From NCBI RefSeq assembly GCF_020564565.1, contig NZ_JAJCTD010000007.1:46814-110813 (forward strand): a DNA stretch of 64,000 bases, given 5' to 3'. Position 1 is the first letter of the stretch. The number at the start of each line of letters is the position of its first letter. The translations under genes and the position numbers were made by a program. The notes beneath the pieces were generated by a model. It did not search any database, was not told where the DNA came from, and saw only the letters and a list, made by a program, of their open reading frames with translations. This DNA comes from Rhodobacter sp. Har01 (lineage in GTDB: Bacteria; Pseudomonadota; Alphaproteobacteria; Rhodobacterales; Rhodobacteraceae). Shown here one piece after another: positions 30,000 through 39,980 of this stretch.

Positions 30000-31499
30000 G
30001 TGCGTAAGAAATCGGCCCTGATGGGTGGCATCGCCGCCCTTGCCCTTGCCGCCCCGGCTTTCGCCGAAGGCGAGATCACCATCGCCCTGAACGAGGAACT
30101 GGAAGTCGTCGAGCCCTGCATGGCCTCGCAGTCGAACATCGGCCGCGTGATCCTGCAGAACATCAGCGAGACGCTGACCGAGCTGGACCCGACCAACGGC
30201 CAGCTGAAACCGCGCCTGGCGGAAAGCTGGAGCGAGGTCGACGCCGACACCTGGAGCTTCAAGCTGCGCCCGGGCGTGACCTTCTCCGACGGCACCACGC
30301 TGGACGGCGCGGACATCAAGCACTCGATGGAACGCGCGGTGTCGGAAGCCCTCACCTGCGAGATCGGCGCCAAGTTCTTCGGCGGCATGAAGATCACCGT
30401 GGACGTCAAGGACGACACCACGGTGGAGATCACCTCGGACCCGGCGCAGCCGATCCTGCCCTTGCTGATGTCGACCCTGACCATCGTGCCGGCGGAAACC
30501 CCGATGGAGTTCGTAAGGTCTCCGGTCGGCACCGGGCCCTATGTCCTGGCCGAATGGAACGCCGGCCAGAACATCATCCTGACCGCGCGTGACGGCTACT
30601 GGGGCGATGCCCCGCAGGTCACCAAGGCGACCTACGTCTTCCGCAGCGACGATGCGGTGCGCGCGGCCATGGTCGGCGCGGGCGAGGCGGACATCGTGCC
30701 GCTGATCAACCAGAACGACGCCACCGACGCGGCGACCGACTTCAGCTATCCGAACTCGGAAACCACCTACCTGCGCGTCGACAACACCATTGCGCCCCTG
30801 AACGACATCCGCATCCGCAAGGCGATGAACCTCGCGATCGATCGTGATGCCTTCCTGGGCACGCTGATCCCGGCCGATGCGATCAAGGCTGTGGCGATGG
30901 TGGTGCCCTCCACGCTGGGCTCGAACCCCGACCTGACGCCCTGGCCCTTCGATCCCGACCAGGCCAGGGCGCTGGTGGCCGAGGCCAAGGCCGACGGCGT
31001 GCCTGTGGACACCGAGGTCGAGATGGTCTGCCGGATCGGCAACTTTCCGAACGTGGTCGAGGTCTGCGAGGCGCTGCAGCAGATGTTCGCCGACGTCGGG
31101 CTGAACGTGAAGCTGAACATGATGGAAGTCGCGGAATGGATACAGGTCTATTCCAAGCCCTTCGCCGAGGACCGCGGCCCGCGCATGGTCATGGCCATGC
31201 ATGACAACAACCGCGGCGACCCCGTCTTCTCGATGTTCTTCAAGTATGCCTGCGAAGGCCTGCAGTCCGGCCTCTGCGACGCCGACCTCGACAAGATGAT
31301 CGCCGAGGCCACCGCCGCCACCGGTGACGCCCGCGCCGAGGCATGGAAGCCGGTGTTTAAGCGGGCGCACGAGGACCTGGTGGCCGACGTCTTCCTGTTC
31401 CACATGGTCGGCTTCAGCCGCGTGTCGGAAAAGCTGGACTTCGTGCCCACCATCGCCACCAACAGCGAACTGCAACTGTCGCAGATCAAGTTCAAGTAG
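30000..31499 (+). CDS. ABC transporter substrate-binding protein, peptide/opine family 5
   Basis: 499 aa. The start is GTG 30000 because GAGGAG sits directly upstream; an in-frame ATG at 29988 contains that ribosome site. A signal peptide (RKKSALMGGIAALALAAPAFA) is followed by a DppA/OppA-type domain (ESWSEVDADTWSFKLRPGVTFSDG as family signature fragment). Family 5 receptors bind peptides but also oligosaccharides and glycosides. The GntR box and the adjacent sugar-acid genes favour an oligo-uronide or similar. First gene of a five-gene operon. Confidence 0.92.
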   Translation: MRKKSALMGGIAALALAAPAFAEGEITIALNEELEVVEPCMASQSNIGRVILQNISETLTELDPTNGQLKPRLAESWSEVDADTWSFKLRPGVTFSDGTTLDGADIKHSMERAVSEALTCEIGAKFFGGMKITVDVKDDTTVEITSDPAQPILPLLMSTLTIVPAETPMEFVRSPVGTGPYVLAEWNAGQNIILTARDGYWGDAPQVTKATYVFRSDDAVRAAMVGAGEADIVPLINQNDATDAATDFSYPNSETTYLRVDNTIAPLNDIRIRKAMNLAIDRDAFLGTLIPADAIKAVAMVVPSTLGSNPDLTPWPFDPDQARALVAEAKADGVPVDTEVEMVCRIGNFPNVVEVCEALQQMFADVGLNVKLNMMEVAEWIQVYSKPFAEDRGPRMVMAMHDNNRGDPVFSMFFKYACEGLQSGLCDADLDKMIAEATAATGDARAEAWKPVFKRAHEDLVADVFLFHMVGFSRVSEKLDFVPTIATNSELQLSQIKFK

Positions 31500-31513
31500 G
31501 CTGACGTGATCCT

Positions 31514-31543
31514 GGCGGCGGCGGGGCACCCCCTGCCGCCGCC
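31514..31543 (+). terminator. Hairpin between binding protein and permease genes
   Basis: 9-bp perfect stem GGCGGCGGC (31514-31522) / GCCGCCGCC (31535-31543) with an inner GGGG/CCCC extension, then TTCACTT. Probably a partial terminator or mRNA-stabilising stem that raises receptor over permease levels. Confidence 0.65.
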
Positions 31544-31573
31544 TTCACTTCCGGCACCGGCAAAGGGGGGCGG

Positions 31574-32488
31574 ATGCGGAAATTCCTGACCAGACGCGCC
31601 GTGGCCAGTGCCGTCTCGCTCCTGGTGCTGATCGTGATGGTGTTCTTCCTGTCGCGGCTGACCGGCGACCCGACACAGCTTTACCTGCCGGTCGATGCCA
31701 GCCTTGAGGCACGCGAGAACTTCCGCAACCTGCACGGGTTGAACGACCCGCTGATTGTCCAGTTTGGCCGCTACGTCGGCGACCTGCTGACGCTGGATTT
31801 CGGCGACAGCATCCGCAAGTCCCGCCCCGCGCTGGATGTGGTGATCGAGGCGTTCAAGTGGACCCTGACGCTGGCGCTGATCACCATGGTCCTGGTGTCG
31901 TTTGCGGCGATCGTCTTCGGCGCGCTGGCGGCCTTCAACGTGGGCGGAGTGTTCGACCGGATCGCCACCTTCTTCTCGCTGATCGGCGCCTCGGCCCCCG
32001 ATTTCTGGATCGCCATCGTCGCCATCGTGCTGTTCTCGGTCAACCTGGGCTGGCTGCCCACCTCGGGCACCGGCACGCTGTGGCACTGGATCCTGCCCAT
32101 CGCGGTGCTGTTCATCCGGCCCTTCGGCCTGATCCTGCAGGTGGTGCGCGGCAGCATGATCACCGCGCTGTCCTCTCCGTACGTCAAGACCGCCCGGGCC
32201 AAGGGCGTGCGGCCCCGCCCGGTGATCTTCGTCCACGCCCTGCGCAACGGCATGCTGCCGGTGATCACCGTGATCGGCGATCAGGCGGCGGGGATGCTGA
32301 ACGGCGCGGTGGTGGTGGAAAGCATCTTCGGCTTTCCCGGCGTGGGCAAGCTGATGATCGACAGCATCCTGCAGCGCGATTTCGCGGTGGTGCTGGCCGC
32401 GATCATGGTCACCGCCTTCGCGATCTTCCTGATGAACATCCTGATCGACATCGCCTATGCGGTGCTCGATCCGCGCATCCGGTATTAG
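31574..32488 (+). CDS. ABC transporter permease, DppB type
   Basis: 304 aa, six membrane segments. N-terminal RRAVASAVSLLVLIVMVFFLSRLTGDPT is the family-typical first helix with the following periplasmic GDP(T/A) motif. EAA loop near residue 205 (KTARAKGVRPRPVIFVHALRN, shown in part). Pairs with the DppC-type permease 4 bp downstream. Start ATG 31574 has GGGGGG upstream. Confidence 0.92.
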   Translation: MRKFLTRRAVASAVSLLVLIVMVFFLSRLTGDPTQLYLPVDASLEARENFRNLHGLNDPLIVQFGRYVGDLLTLDFGDSIRKSRPALDVVIEAFKWTLTLALITMVLVSFAAIVFGALAAFNVGGVFDRIATFFSLIGASAPDFWIAIVAIVLFSVNLGWLPTSGTGTLWHWILPIAVLFIRPFGLILQVVRGSMITALSSPYVKTARAKGVRPRPVIFVHALRNGMLPVITVIGDQAAGMLNGAVVVESIFGFPGVGKLMIDSILQRDFAVVLAAIMVTAFAIFLMNILIDIAYAVLDPRIRY

Positions 32489-32492
32489 CGCG

Positions 32493-33402
32493 ATGGCCGA
32501 CATCGCCCCCGTCACCCCCGCCGAAAAGGGCCGCCTGCGCAGCGTGCTGGCCATGCTCTGGGCCGACAAGCCGGCGTTCGTGGCGGCGATCTTCCTGTGC
32601 GTCGTGCTGGTCTGCGCCCTGATCGGCCCTGCGCTGCTGGACGCGGTGGCGACCAAGCAGAACCTGCGCGGCCGAAACGCGCCCCCCTTCGACCTGTCGA
32701 AGGGCTGGCTCTTGATCCTGGGCGGCGATGCCCTTGGCCGGCCGCTTCTGGCGCGCATCATCGTCGCCGCGCAGAACACCATCGCCATTGCCGCCGGGGC
32801 GGTGGTGGCCTCGATGATCGTCGGCTCGGCCCTTGGTCTGGTGGCAGGCTATTCCCGCGGCCGCTGGGCGCAGATCATCCCGCGGCTGGCGGATGTGATC
32901 ATGTCCTTCCCCTCGCTCTTGCTGGCGGTGATCGTGCTCTATATGCTCGAACCCTCGGCGGCCAACATCATCCTCGTCCTCGCGATCACCCGCATCCCGG
33001 TCTACCTGCGCACCACCCGGGCCGAGGTGCTTGAGGTCCGCGAACGCATGTTCGTGCAGGCCGCCCGCGTGATGGGCGCCTCTGACGCCCGCATCGTGTT
33101 CCGCCACATCCTGCCGGTGGTGCTGCCCACCCTTCTGACCATCGCCACGCTGGATTTCGCCTTCGTCATGCTGGCGGAATCCTCGCTGTCCTTCCTCGGC
33201 ATCGGCATCCAGGCGCCTGAAGTGACCTGGGGCCTGATGGTGGCCCAGGGCCGCCCCTACCTGACCAGCGCCTGGTGGCTGTCGTTCTGGCCGGGCCTGG
33301 CCATCATCCTGACCACGCTTTCGCTGAACCTTCTGTCCAACTGGCTGCGCGTGGCGCTTGACCCGCAGCAGCGCTGGCGGCTGGAAATGGGGGGGCGCAA
33401 GA

Positions 33403-33410
<8 letters not shown>
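32493..33410 (+). CDS. ABC transporter permease, DppC type
   Basis: 305 aa, six membrane segments with the DppC layout: a cytoplasmic N-terminus, helix 1, a long periplasmic loop (TKQNLRGRNAPPFDLSKGW), then the transport domain with EAA loop AARVMGASDARIVFRHILP near residue 190. ATG 32493 lies 4 bp after the dppB-like stop. Its stop overlaps the ATPase start by 8 bp. Confidence 0.92.
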
Positions 33411-35024
<1,614 letters not shown>

Positions 35025-35028
<4 letters not shown>

Positions 35029-35972
35029 AGTCCGACGTTCTGGTCCTTTACCCCACGCTTGCCCCGCAACTCGCCGTGCTGGACGCGACTTACACCCTGC
35101 ACCGCTACGACCTGGCCGATGCCGCCGCGCGCGAGGCCATGCTGGACGGCCCCGGCGGCCGGTGTCAGGCCATCGTGACCAACGGCCATGCCGTGCTGAC
35201 CCGCGAGATGATCGAAAGACTGCCGGCGCTGAAACTGGTGGCCTGTTCCAGCGCGGGGTATGAGACGATCGACCACGACGCCCTGACCGAACGCGGCATC
35301 CGGCTGACCAACACCTCGGAGGCGCTGTCGGACGATGTGGCGGACATGGCGATGCTTCTCCTGATGGCCAGCCGCCGCAGCCTGATCGCGGCGCACGCCT
35401 ATGTCGTCTCGGGCGACTGGGGCCGCAAGGGCATGTTCCCGCTGCAATCGGCGCTGAAGGGCAAGCGACTGGGCATCGTCGGCATGGGCAGGATCGGCCA
35501 GGCCATCCTGCCCCGCGCGCAGGCGATGGGGCTGGACATCGCCTATTTCAGCCGCCGCGAACGGCCCGGCCTGGGCCTGCCGTTCCAGCCCGACCTGCTG
35601 AAGCTGGCGCAATGGGCCGATGCGCTGATCGTCATCGTCGCCGGCGGGGCAGGGACGAAGAACCTGATCTCCGACGCGGTGATCCGGGCGCTGGGGCAGC
35701 AAGGCACGCTGGTCAACGTCAGCCGCGGCAGCGTGGTGGACGAGACCGCCCTGATCGCCGCCCTGCAGGACGGCGGCCTCGGCGCCGCCGCGCTGGACGT
35801 CTTCTGGAACGAGCCGACGCCAGACCCCGCTCTGACCGGCCTGCCCAACGTGACCCTCTTCCCCCACCACGCCAGCGGCACGGTGGAAACCCGCAACGCC
35901 ATGGCGCAGCTGGTGGTCGACAACCTGGCCGCCTTCTACGCCGGCCGGCCGCTGCTGACCCCGGTCAACTGA
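35025..35972 (+). CDS. D-isomer-specific 2-hydroxyacid dehydrogenase (GyaR-like)
   Basis: 315 aa. Rossmann motif RLGIVGMGRIGQAILPRA near residue 145; catalytic Arg in NVSRGSVVDE, Glu in WNEPTPDP, His in FPHHASG. Resembles glyoxylate/hydroxypyruvate reductases. It is translationally coupled to the ATPase by a 4-bp overlap and is thus part of the Dpp-type operon, suggesting that hydroxypyruvate, glyoxylate or a related 2-keto acid is produced from the imported compound. Confidence 0.9.
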
Positions 35973-36094
35973 TGCGCGCGCCGGTGACCGGGGCTTCTTG
36001 AGGCATCGGCGCCGCCGGTGGACCTGTCCGTCTCTACGGCCATACGCGCCATCCAGGTCGGCCAGCAGATCGTGATCTGCGGCGGCGGCTCGCT

Positions 36095-36823
36095 TCAGGC
36101 GGAAAAGAACTGCGGGTGCTGGTCGCGCAGCAGGTCCAGCCGCGCCAGCGTCTGGCTCAGGTGCCCGCGGATCGCCTCTTGCGCGGCCTGCGGGTCATGC
36201 GCCTCCAGCGCCGCGACAATGGCGCGGTGGCCGTCCAGGATGTGGCGGATCTTGCCCTCGCCCGGCAGGTCCAGCCGCCGCAGCCGGTTCAGGTGCCCCG
36301 ACCGCGATCGCAGCAGTGCATACAGCCCCGGCTGGCCGGCGCCGGCCATCAGGGTCTGGTGGAACAGCTCGTCCATCTCCTGGAACGCGGTGATCTCGGA
36401 GGGGTTGCCGGCCAGCGCCTCCTGCAGCGCCAAGAGCGTCTTCAGCCGCCCGATCAGCGCGGCATCGGCGGTTTCGGCCAGCCGGCGCAGCACCTCGGTC
36501 TCGACCGCCAGCCGCAGGAAATGCGCCTCGCGGATCTGTCCGGCGTCGATCCGGGTGACCACCGTGCGCGACTGCGGATAGATGTCCACCAGCCCCTCGG
36601 TTTCCAGCTTTTGCAGCGCCTCGCGCAGCGGGGTCTGGCTGACGTGATATTCCGCCGCCAGCTCGCCGCGCGACAGCACCGTGTCGGGCGGCAGGTCCAT
36701 CGAGATGATCCGCTGGCGCAGCGATTCCAGCGCCCGTGCCGCCGCCGATTGCGGCGTTCCCGGTATCAGCCCAAGCGGCCCGAAACGGTGCAGGACCTCG
36801 GCCAGCTGCGTGTCTTGTGGCAT
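36095..36823 (-). CDS. GntR-family regulator (FCD domain), probable master of this region
   Basis: 242 aa. Winged helix with LSRGELAAEYHVSQTPLRE and LQKLETEGLVDIYPQSRTVV; the FCD domain follows (EMDELFHQTLMAGAG, DGHRAIVAALEAHD). The ATG at 36823 has AAGGGGAA upstream. Its promoter region holds the perfect 16-bp palindrome at 36881, the typical place for autoregulation. Copies of that palindrome precede kdgD, the Dpp-type operon and the rraA-like/ThDP pair, so these are its likely targets. Ligand unknown, presumably a sugar acid or keto-deoxy acid. Confidence 0.9.
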   Translation of the reverse strand: MPQDTQLAEVLHRFGPLGLIPGTPQSAAARALESLRQRIISMDLPPDTVLSRGELAAEYHVSQTPLREALQKLETEGLVDIYPQSRTVVTRIDAGQIREAHFLRLAVETEVLRRLAETADAALIGRLKTLLALQEALAGNPSEITAFQEMDELFHQTLMAGAGQPGLYALLRSRSGHLNRLRRLDLPGEGKIRHILDGHRAIVAALEAHDPQAAQEAIRGHLSQTLARLDLLRDQHPQFFSA

Positions 36824-36880
36824 CCGTTTTCCCCTTGCCGCAGACCTTGCACGGGTTTTTCGGCGTTGCAACGCCGGGCG

Positions 36881-36896
36881 CACTAATATATTAGTG
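36881..36896. promoter_or_regulatory. GntR-box copy 3, perfect palindrome
   Basis: CACTAATATATTAGTG is an exact 8+8 palindrome, 57 bp from the GntR start and 60 bp from the divergent dehydratase start. It is the reference copy for the other three sites. Confidence 0.88.
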
Positions 36897-36955
36897 GATC
36901 AAATGCGACACAGCGTCAAGGCAAGCCTGCCCGGGCCTTCGGTTTGAGGAAAGAC

Positions 36956-38683
36956 ATGAAGGAATACAAGGATTTGCGCTCGGCCCGCTGGATGGTCCCG
37001 GATGACCAGCGCAGCTTTGGCCACCGCTCGCGGGCGATGCAGATGGGCTATGATCCGGTCGATTGGGAAGGCCGGCCGATCATTGCCATCCTCAACACCT
37101 GGTCCGACGCGCAGCCCTGTCACATGCACTTCAAGGACCGGGTGGACTGGGTCAGGCGCGGCATCCTGCAGGCCGGCGGTTTCCCGATGGAACTGCCGGC
37201 GCTGTCGCTGTCGGAAAACTTCGTCAAGCCGACGACGATGCTCTATCGCAACCTGCTGGCGATGGAGACCGAGGAACTTCTGCGCAGCCACCCGATCGAC
37301 GGTGCGGTGCTGATGGGCGGCTGCGACAAGACCACGCCGGCGCTGGTGATGGGCGCGGTCAGCATGGGCCTGCCCTTCGTCTTCCTGCCGGCGGGGCCGA
37401 TGCTGCGCGGCAACTACGCCGGCAAGTACCTCGGCTCGGGCACCGACGCCTTCAAGTACTGGGACGAACGCCGCGCCGGCACGATCAGCAAGGAGGAATG
37501 GCAGGGCATCGAGGGCGGCATCGCGCGCAGCTACGGCCATTGCATGACCATGGGCACCGCCAGCACCATGACCGCCATCGCCGAGGCGATGGGCCTGTGC
37601 CTGCCCGGCGCAAGCTCGATCCCGGCGGCGGATGCCAACCACCAGCGCATGTCCACCCAATGCGGCCGCCGCGCGGTGGAAATGGTCTGGGAGGACCTGA
37701 CCCCCGCGAAGATCATCACCCCGGCCGCCGTGCAGAACGCGGTGACGGTTGCGATGGCCACCGGCTGTTCGACCAACGCCATCATCCACCTGATCGCCAT
37801 GGCCCGCCGCGCCGGCGTGGCGCTGGAGCTGGACGACCTGGACCGCATCGGCCGCACCACGCCAGTGATCGCCAACATCCGCCCCTCGGGCACGCACTAC
37901 CTGATGGAGGATTTCTACTACGCCGGCGGCTTGCGGGCGCTGATGAAGCAGCTGGCCGGCAAGCTGGACGCCACCGCCATCACCGTCACCGGACGGCCAC
38001 TGGTCGAAGGGCTGGAGGCCGTGAAGATCTGGAACGACGACGTCATCCGCCCGCTGTCGAACCCGGTCTATCCCGAAGGCTCGCTGGCGGTGCTGAAGGG
38101 CAACCTCGCGCCCTCCGGCGCGGTGATCAAGCCGGCCGCCTGCGACCCGAAATTCCACCGCCATTCCGGCCCGGCGCTGGTGGCCGACAGCTACCCCGAG
38201 CTCAAGACCATCATCGACGACCCCGATCACCCGATGACCCCCGATACCGTGCTGGTCCTGCGCAACGCCGGGCCGCAGGGCGGGCCGGGGATGCCGGAAT
38301 GGGGCATGATCCCGATGCCCAAGGCGCTGCTCAAGCTGGGCCTGCGCGACATGGTGCGGCTGTCCGACGCCCGCATGTCCGGCACCAGCTTCGGCGCCTG
38401 CGTGCTGCATGTCGCACCCGAATCCTGGGTCGGCGGGCCGCTGGCTTTGCTGCGCACCGGCGACATCGTCGATCTCGACATCCCCGCCCGCAGCCTGAAC
38501 ATGCGCGTGTCCGAGGCCGAGCTTGCCGCCCGCCGCGCCGCCTGGGGGGCGCCGAAGCCGCGCTACGAACGCGGGTATGGACACCTCTTCAACAGCCACA
38601 TCGAACAGGCCGACAAGGGCTGCGACTTCGATTTCCTCCGCGCGGACTACGGCGGCCCCACGCCCGAGCCGGCGATATTCTGA
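36956..38683 (+). CDS. IlvD/Edd-family sugar-acid dehydratase (L-arabonate dehydratase type)
   Basis: 575 aa. Dehydrates an aldonic acid to a 2-keto-3-deoxy acid using an Fe-S cluster and Mg. Cluster cysteines are in NTWSDAQPCH, LMGGCDKTTPA and the GCSTNA region; the IlvD-typical DARMSGTSFGACVLH is near the C-terminus. Length and the YGHCMTMGTAST region fit the sugar-acid branch and not the branched-chain amino-acid enzyme. ATG 36956 follows GAGGAAAG; a TTG at 36944 is less likely. It diverges from the GntR gene and runs 1 bp into the decayed Ldh_2 gene. Exact substrate unproven. Confidence 0.9.
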   Translation: MKEYKDLRSARWMVPDDQRSFGHRSRAMQMGYDPVDWEGRPIIAILNTWSDAQPCHMHFKDRVDWVRRGILQAGGFPMELPALSLSENFVKPTTMLYRNLLAMETEELLRSHPIDGAVLMGGCDKTTPALVMGAVSMGLPFVFLPAGPMLRGNYAGKYLGSGTDAFKYWDERRAGTISKEEWQGIEGGIARSYGHCMTMGTASTMTAIAEAMGLCLPGASSIPAADANHQRMSTQCGRRAVEMVWEDLTPAKIITPAAVQNAVTVAMATGCSTNAIIHLIAMARRAGVALELDDLDRIGRTTPVIANIRPSGTHYLMEDFYYAGGLRALMKQLAGKLDATAITVTGRPLVEGLEAVKIWNDDVIRPLSNPVYPEGSLAVLKGNLAPSGAVIKPAACDPKFHRHSGPALVADSYPELKTIIDDPDHPMTPDTVLVLRNAGPQGGPGMPEWGMIPMPKALLKLGLRDMVRLSDARMSGTSFGACVLHVAPESWVGGPLALLRTGDIVDLDIPARSLNMRVSEAELAARRAAWGAPKPRYERGYGHLFNSHIEQADKGCDFDFLRADYGGPTPEPAIF

Positions 38684-39072
38684 TGCCCCGCATCGCCACC
38701 CCCGCCTTGACCGCCTTCGCCGCCCACCTGCTGACCGCGGCGGGGATGGCGGACGAGCTGGCCCGCACCTCGCCACCGCGGGGCAGGCGCAGGTCGTTCC
38801 CGACCGCGGCGCCAGCTTTGTCAGGGACGGGCGGCTCTTGCCCGGCGCCTGGCTGATCCGGAAGGCGCCGGATCAGGCGGCCGACCGGGTGGGCCAGCAT
38901 GGCGTGGTCACCGCCGCGGTCCGCAACTGCCACCACACCTGCGCGCTGGCAGCCGTCCTGCGGCGCCGCCGCCAAACGCCGCGCCGAGCTGGCGCAGGGC
39001 GTGCCGGTGGACGATGCGGTCTGGCAGAAGCTGGCCGCTCTGGCCGAAGCCGCCGGTGTGCCGCTGCCCTGA
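38683..39072 (+). pseudogene. Decayed malate/L-lactate dehydrogenase (Ldh_2 family)
   Basis: The ATG at 38683 overlaps the dehydratase stop and begins a normal Ldh_2 N-terminus (RIATPALTAFAAHLLTAAG, then MADELART). The frame then jumps. A shifted frame gives VPDRGASFVRDGRLLPGAW, DQAADRVGQHGVVTAAVRN and CHHTCALAA, the family's central region. After another break comes ELAQGVPVDDAVWQKLAALA EAAGVPLP and the stop at 39072, a typical C-terminus. About 130 of about 340 codons survive. A sugar-acid or hydroxyacid oxidation step has been lost from this operon. Confidence 0.8.
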
Positions 39073-39153
39073 ATCCGACCGGATCAGCCTTGCTTGGTAT
39101 CCGGTAAGGACGTTGCGCCCGTGGCCTGCCCTCATTGCCCCAGTGTTCCCCGG

Positions 39154-39879
39154 TCAGCGGCCGGTCCGCGCCCGCCATGCGGCATAGTCGGCCTGCGCCT
39201 TCTCTGACGTCGGCGGATACAGCCCGATCACCCCGGCGCCGGCCTGCACCTGTTGCAGCACGAAATCCTCGAAGCTCTCCATGCCGGTGCATTCCTCGGC
39301 GATCTCGTCGGCCAGATGCGCCGGGATCACCATCACCCCGTCACCGTCGCCCAGCATCACGTCGCCCGGAAACACCGCAACGTCGCCACAGGAGATGGGA
39401 ACGTTCAGGTCCATCGCCTCGTGCAGCGTCAGGTTCGTCGGCGCCGCGGGGTGCTGGAAATAGGCCGGCATCTCCAACTTGCCGATGCCTTCCGCATCGC
39501 GGAAGCCGCCGTCCGTCACCACCCCCGCCGCGCCGCGCAGCGCCAGCCGCGTGATCAGGATCGACCCGGCCGTCGCCGCCCGCGCGTCCTTGCGGCTGTC
39601 CATCACCAGCACATGCCCCGGCGGGCAGGTCTCGATCGCCACCCGTTGCGGGTGGTCGGCGTTGCGGAAGACGGTGATCGGATTGCGATCCTCGCGCGCC
39701 GGGATGTAGCGCAGGGTGAAGGCCGGCCCCACCATCGAGTGCCCCTTCCAGGCCACCGGCCGCACCCCCTGCACGAACTGGTTGCGCAAGCCGCGCTTGA
39801 ACAGCGCCGTGGCGACCGATGCGGTCGAGATCTTCATCAGTTTCGCCCGGGTTTCCGGGCTCAGGGCAGGCTGGGACAT
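39154..39879 (-). CDS. RraA/HMG-aldolase-like family protein
   Basis: 241 aa. Family motifs: SVATALFKRGLRNQFVQGV near the N-terminus, GSILITRLALRGAAGVVTDGG with the substrate Arg/Asp region DGGFRD near residue 120, and CGDVAVFPGDVMLGDGDGV near 165. Members are either RraA RNase E inhibitors or class II 4-hydroxy-4-methyl-2-oxoglutarate-type aldolases. The G-x20-R-D motif and the sugar-acid context favour a catabolic aldolase or hydrolase. It diverges from the ThDP enzyme, with a GntR box between them. Confidence 0.85.
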   Translation of the reverse strand: MSQPALSPETRAKLMKISTASVATALFKRGLRNQFVQGVRPVAWKGHSMVGPAFTLRYIPAREDRNPITVFRNADHPQRVAIETCPPGHVLVMDSRKDARAATAGSILITRLALRGAAGVVTDGGFRDAEGIGKLEMPAYFQHPAAPTNLTLHEAMDLNVPISCGDVAVFPGDVMLGDGDGVMVIPAHLADEIAEECTGMESFEDFVLQQVQAGAGVIGLYPPTSEKAQADYAAWRARTGR

Positions 39880-39908
39880 GGCTTCCTCCGATTGACCCCG
39901 CCAAGATA

Positions 39909-39924
39909 CACTAATATATCAGAT
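39909..39924. promoter_or_regulatory. GntR-box copy 4 (rraA-like/ThDP divergent promoter)
   Basis: CACTAATATATCAGAT matches 13 of 16 positions of the perfect palindrome at 36881. It lies 29 bp from the RraA-like start and 56 bp from the ThDP-enzyme start. Confidence 0.8.
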
Positions 39925-39980
39925 TGACAACAGCGGCTCCTCCCGGTTGCCTTGGATGCGGACCCTGCCGGAGAGTTGAC

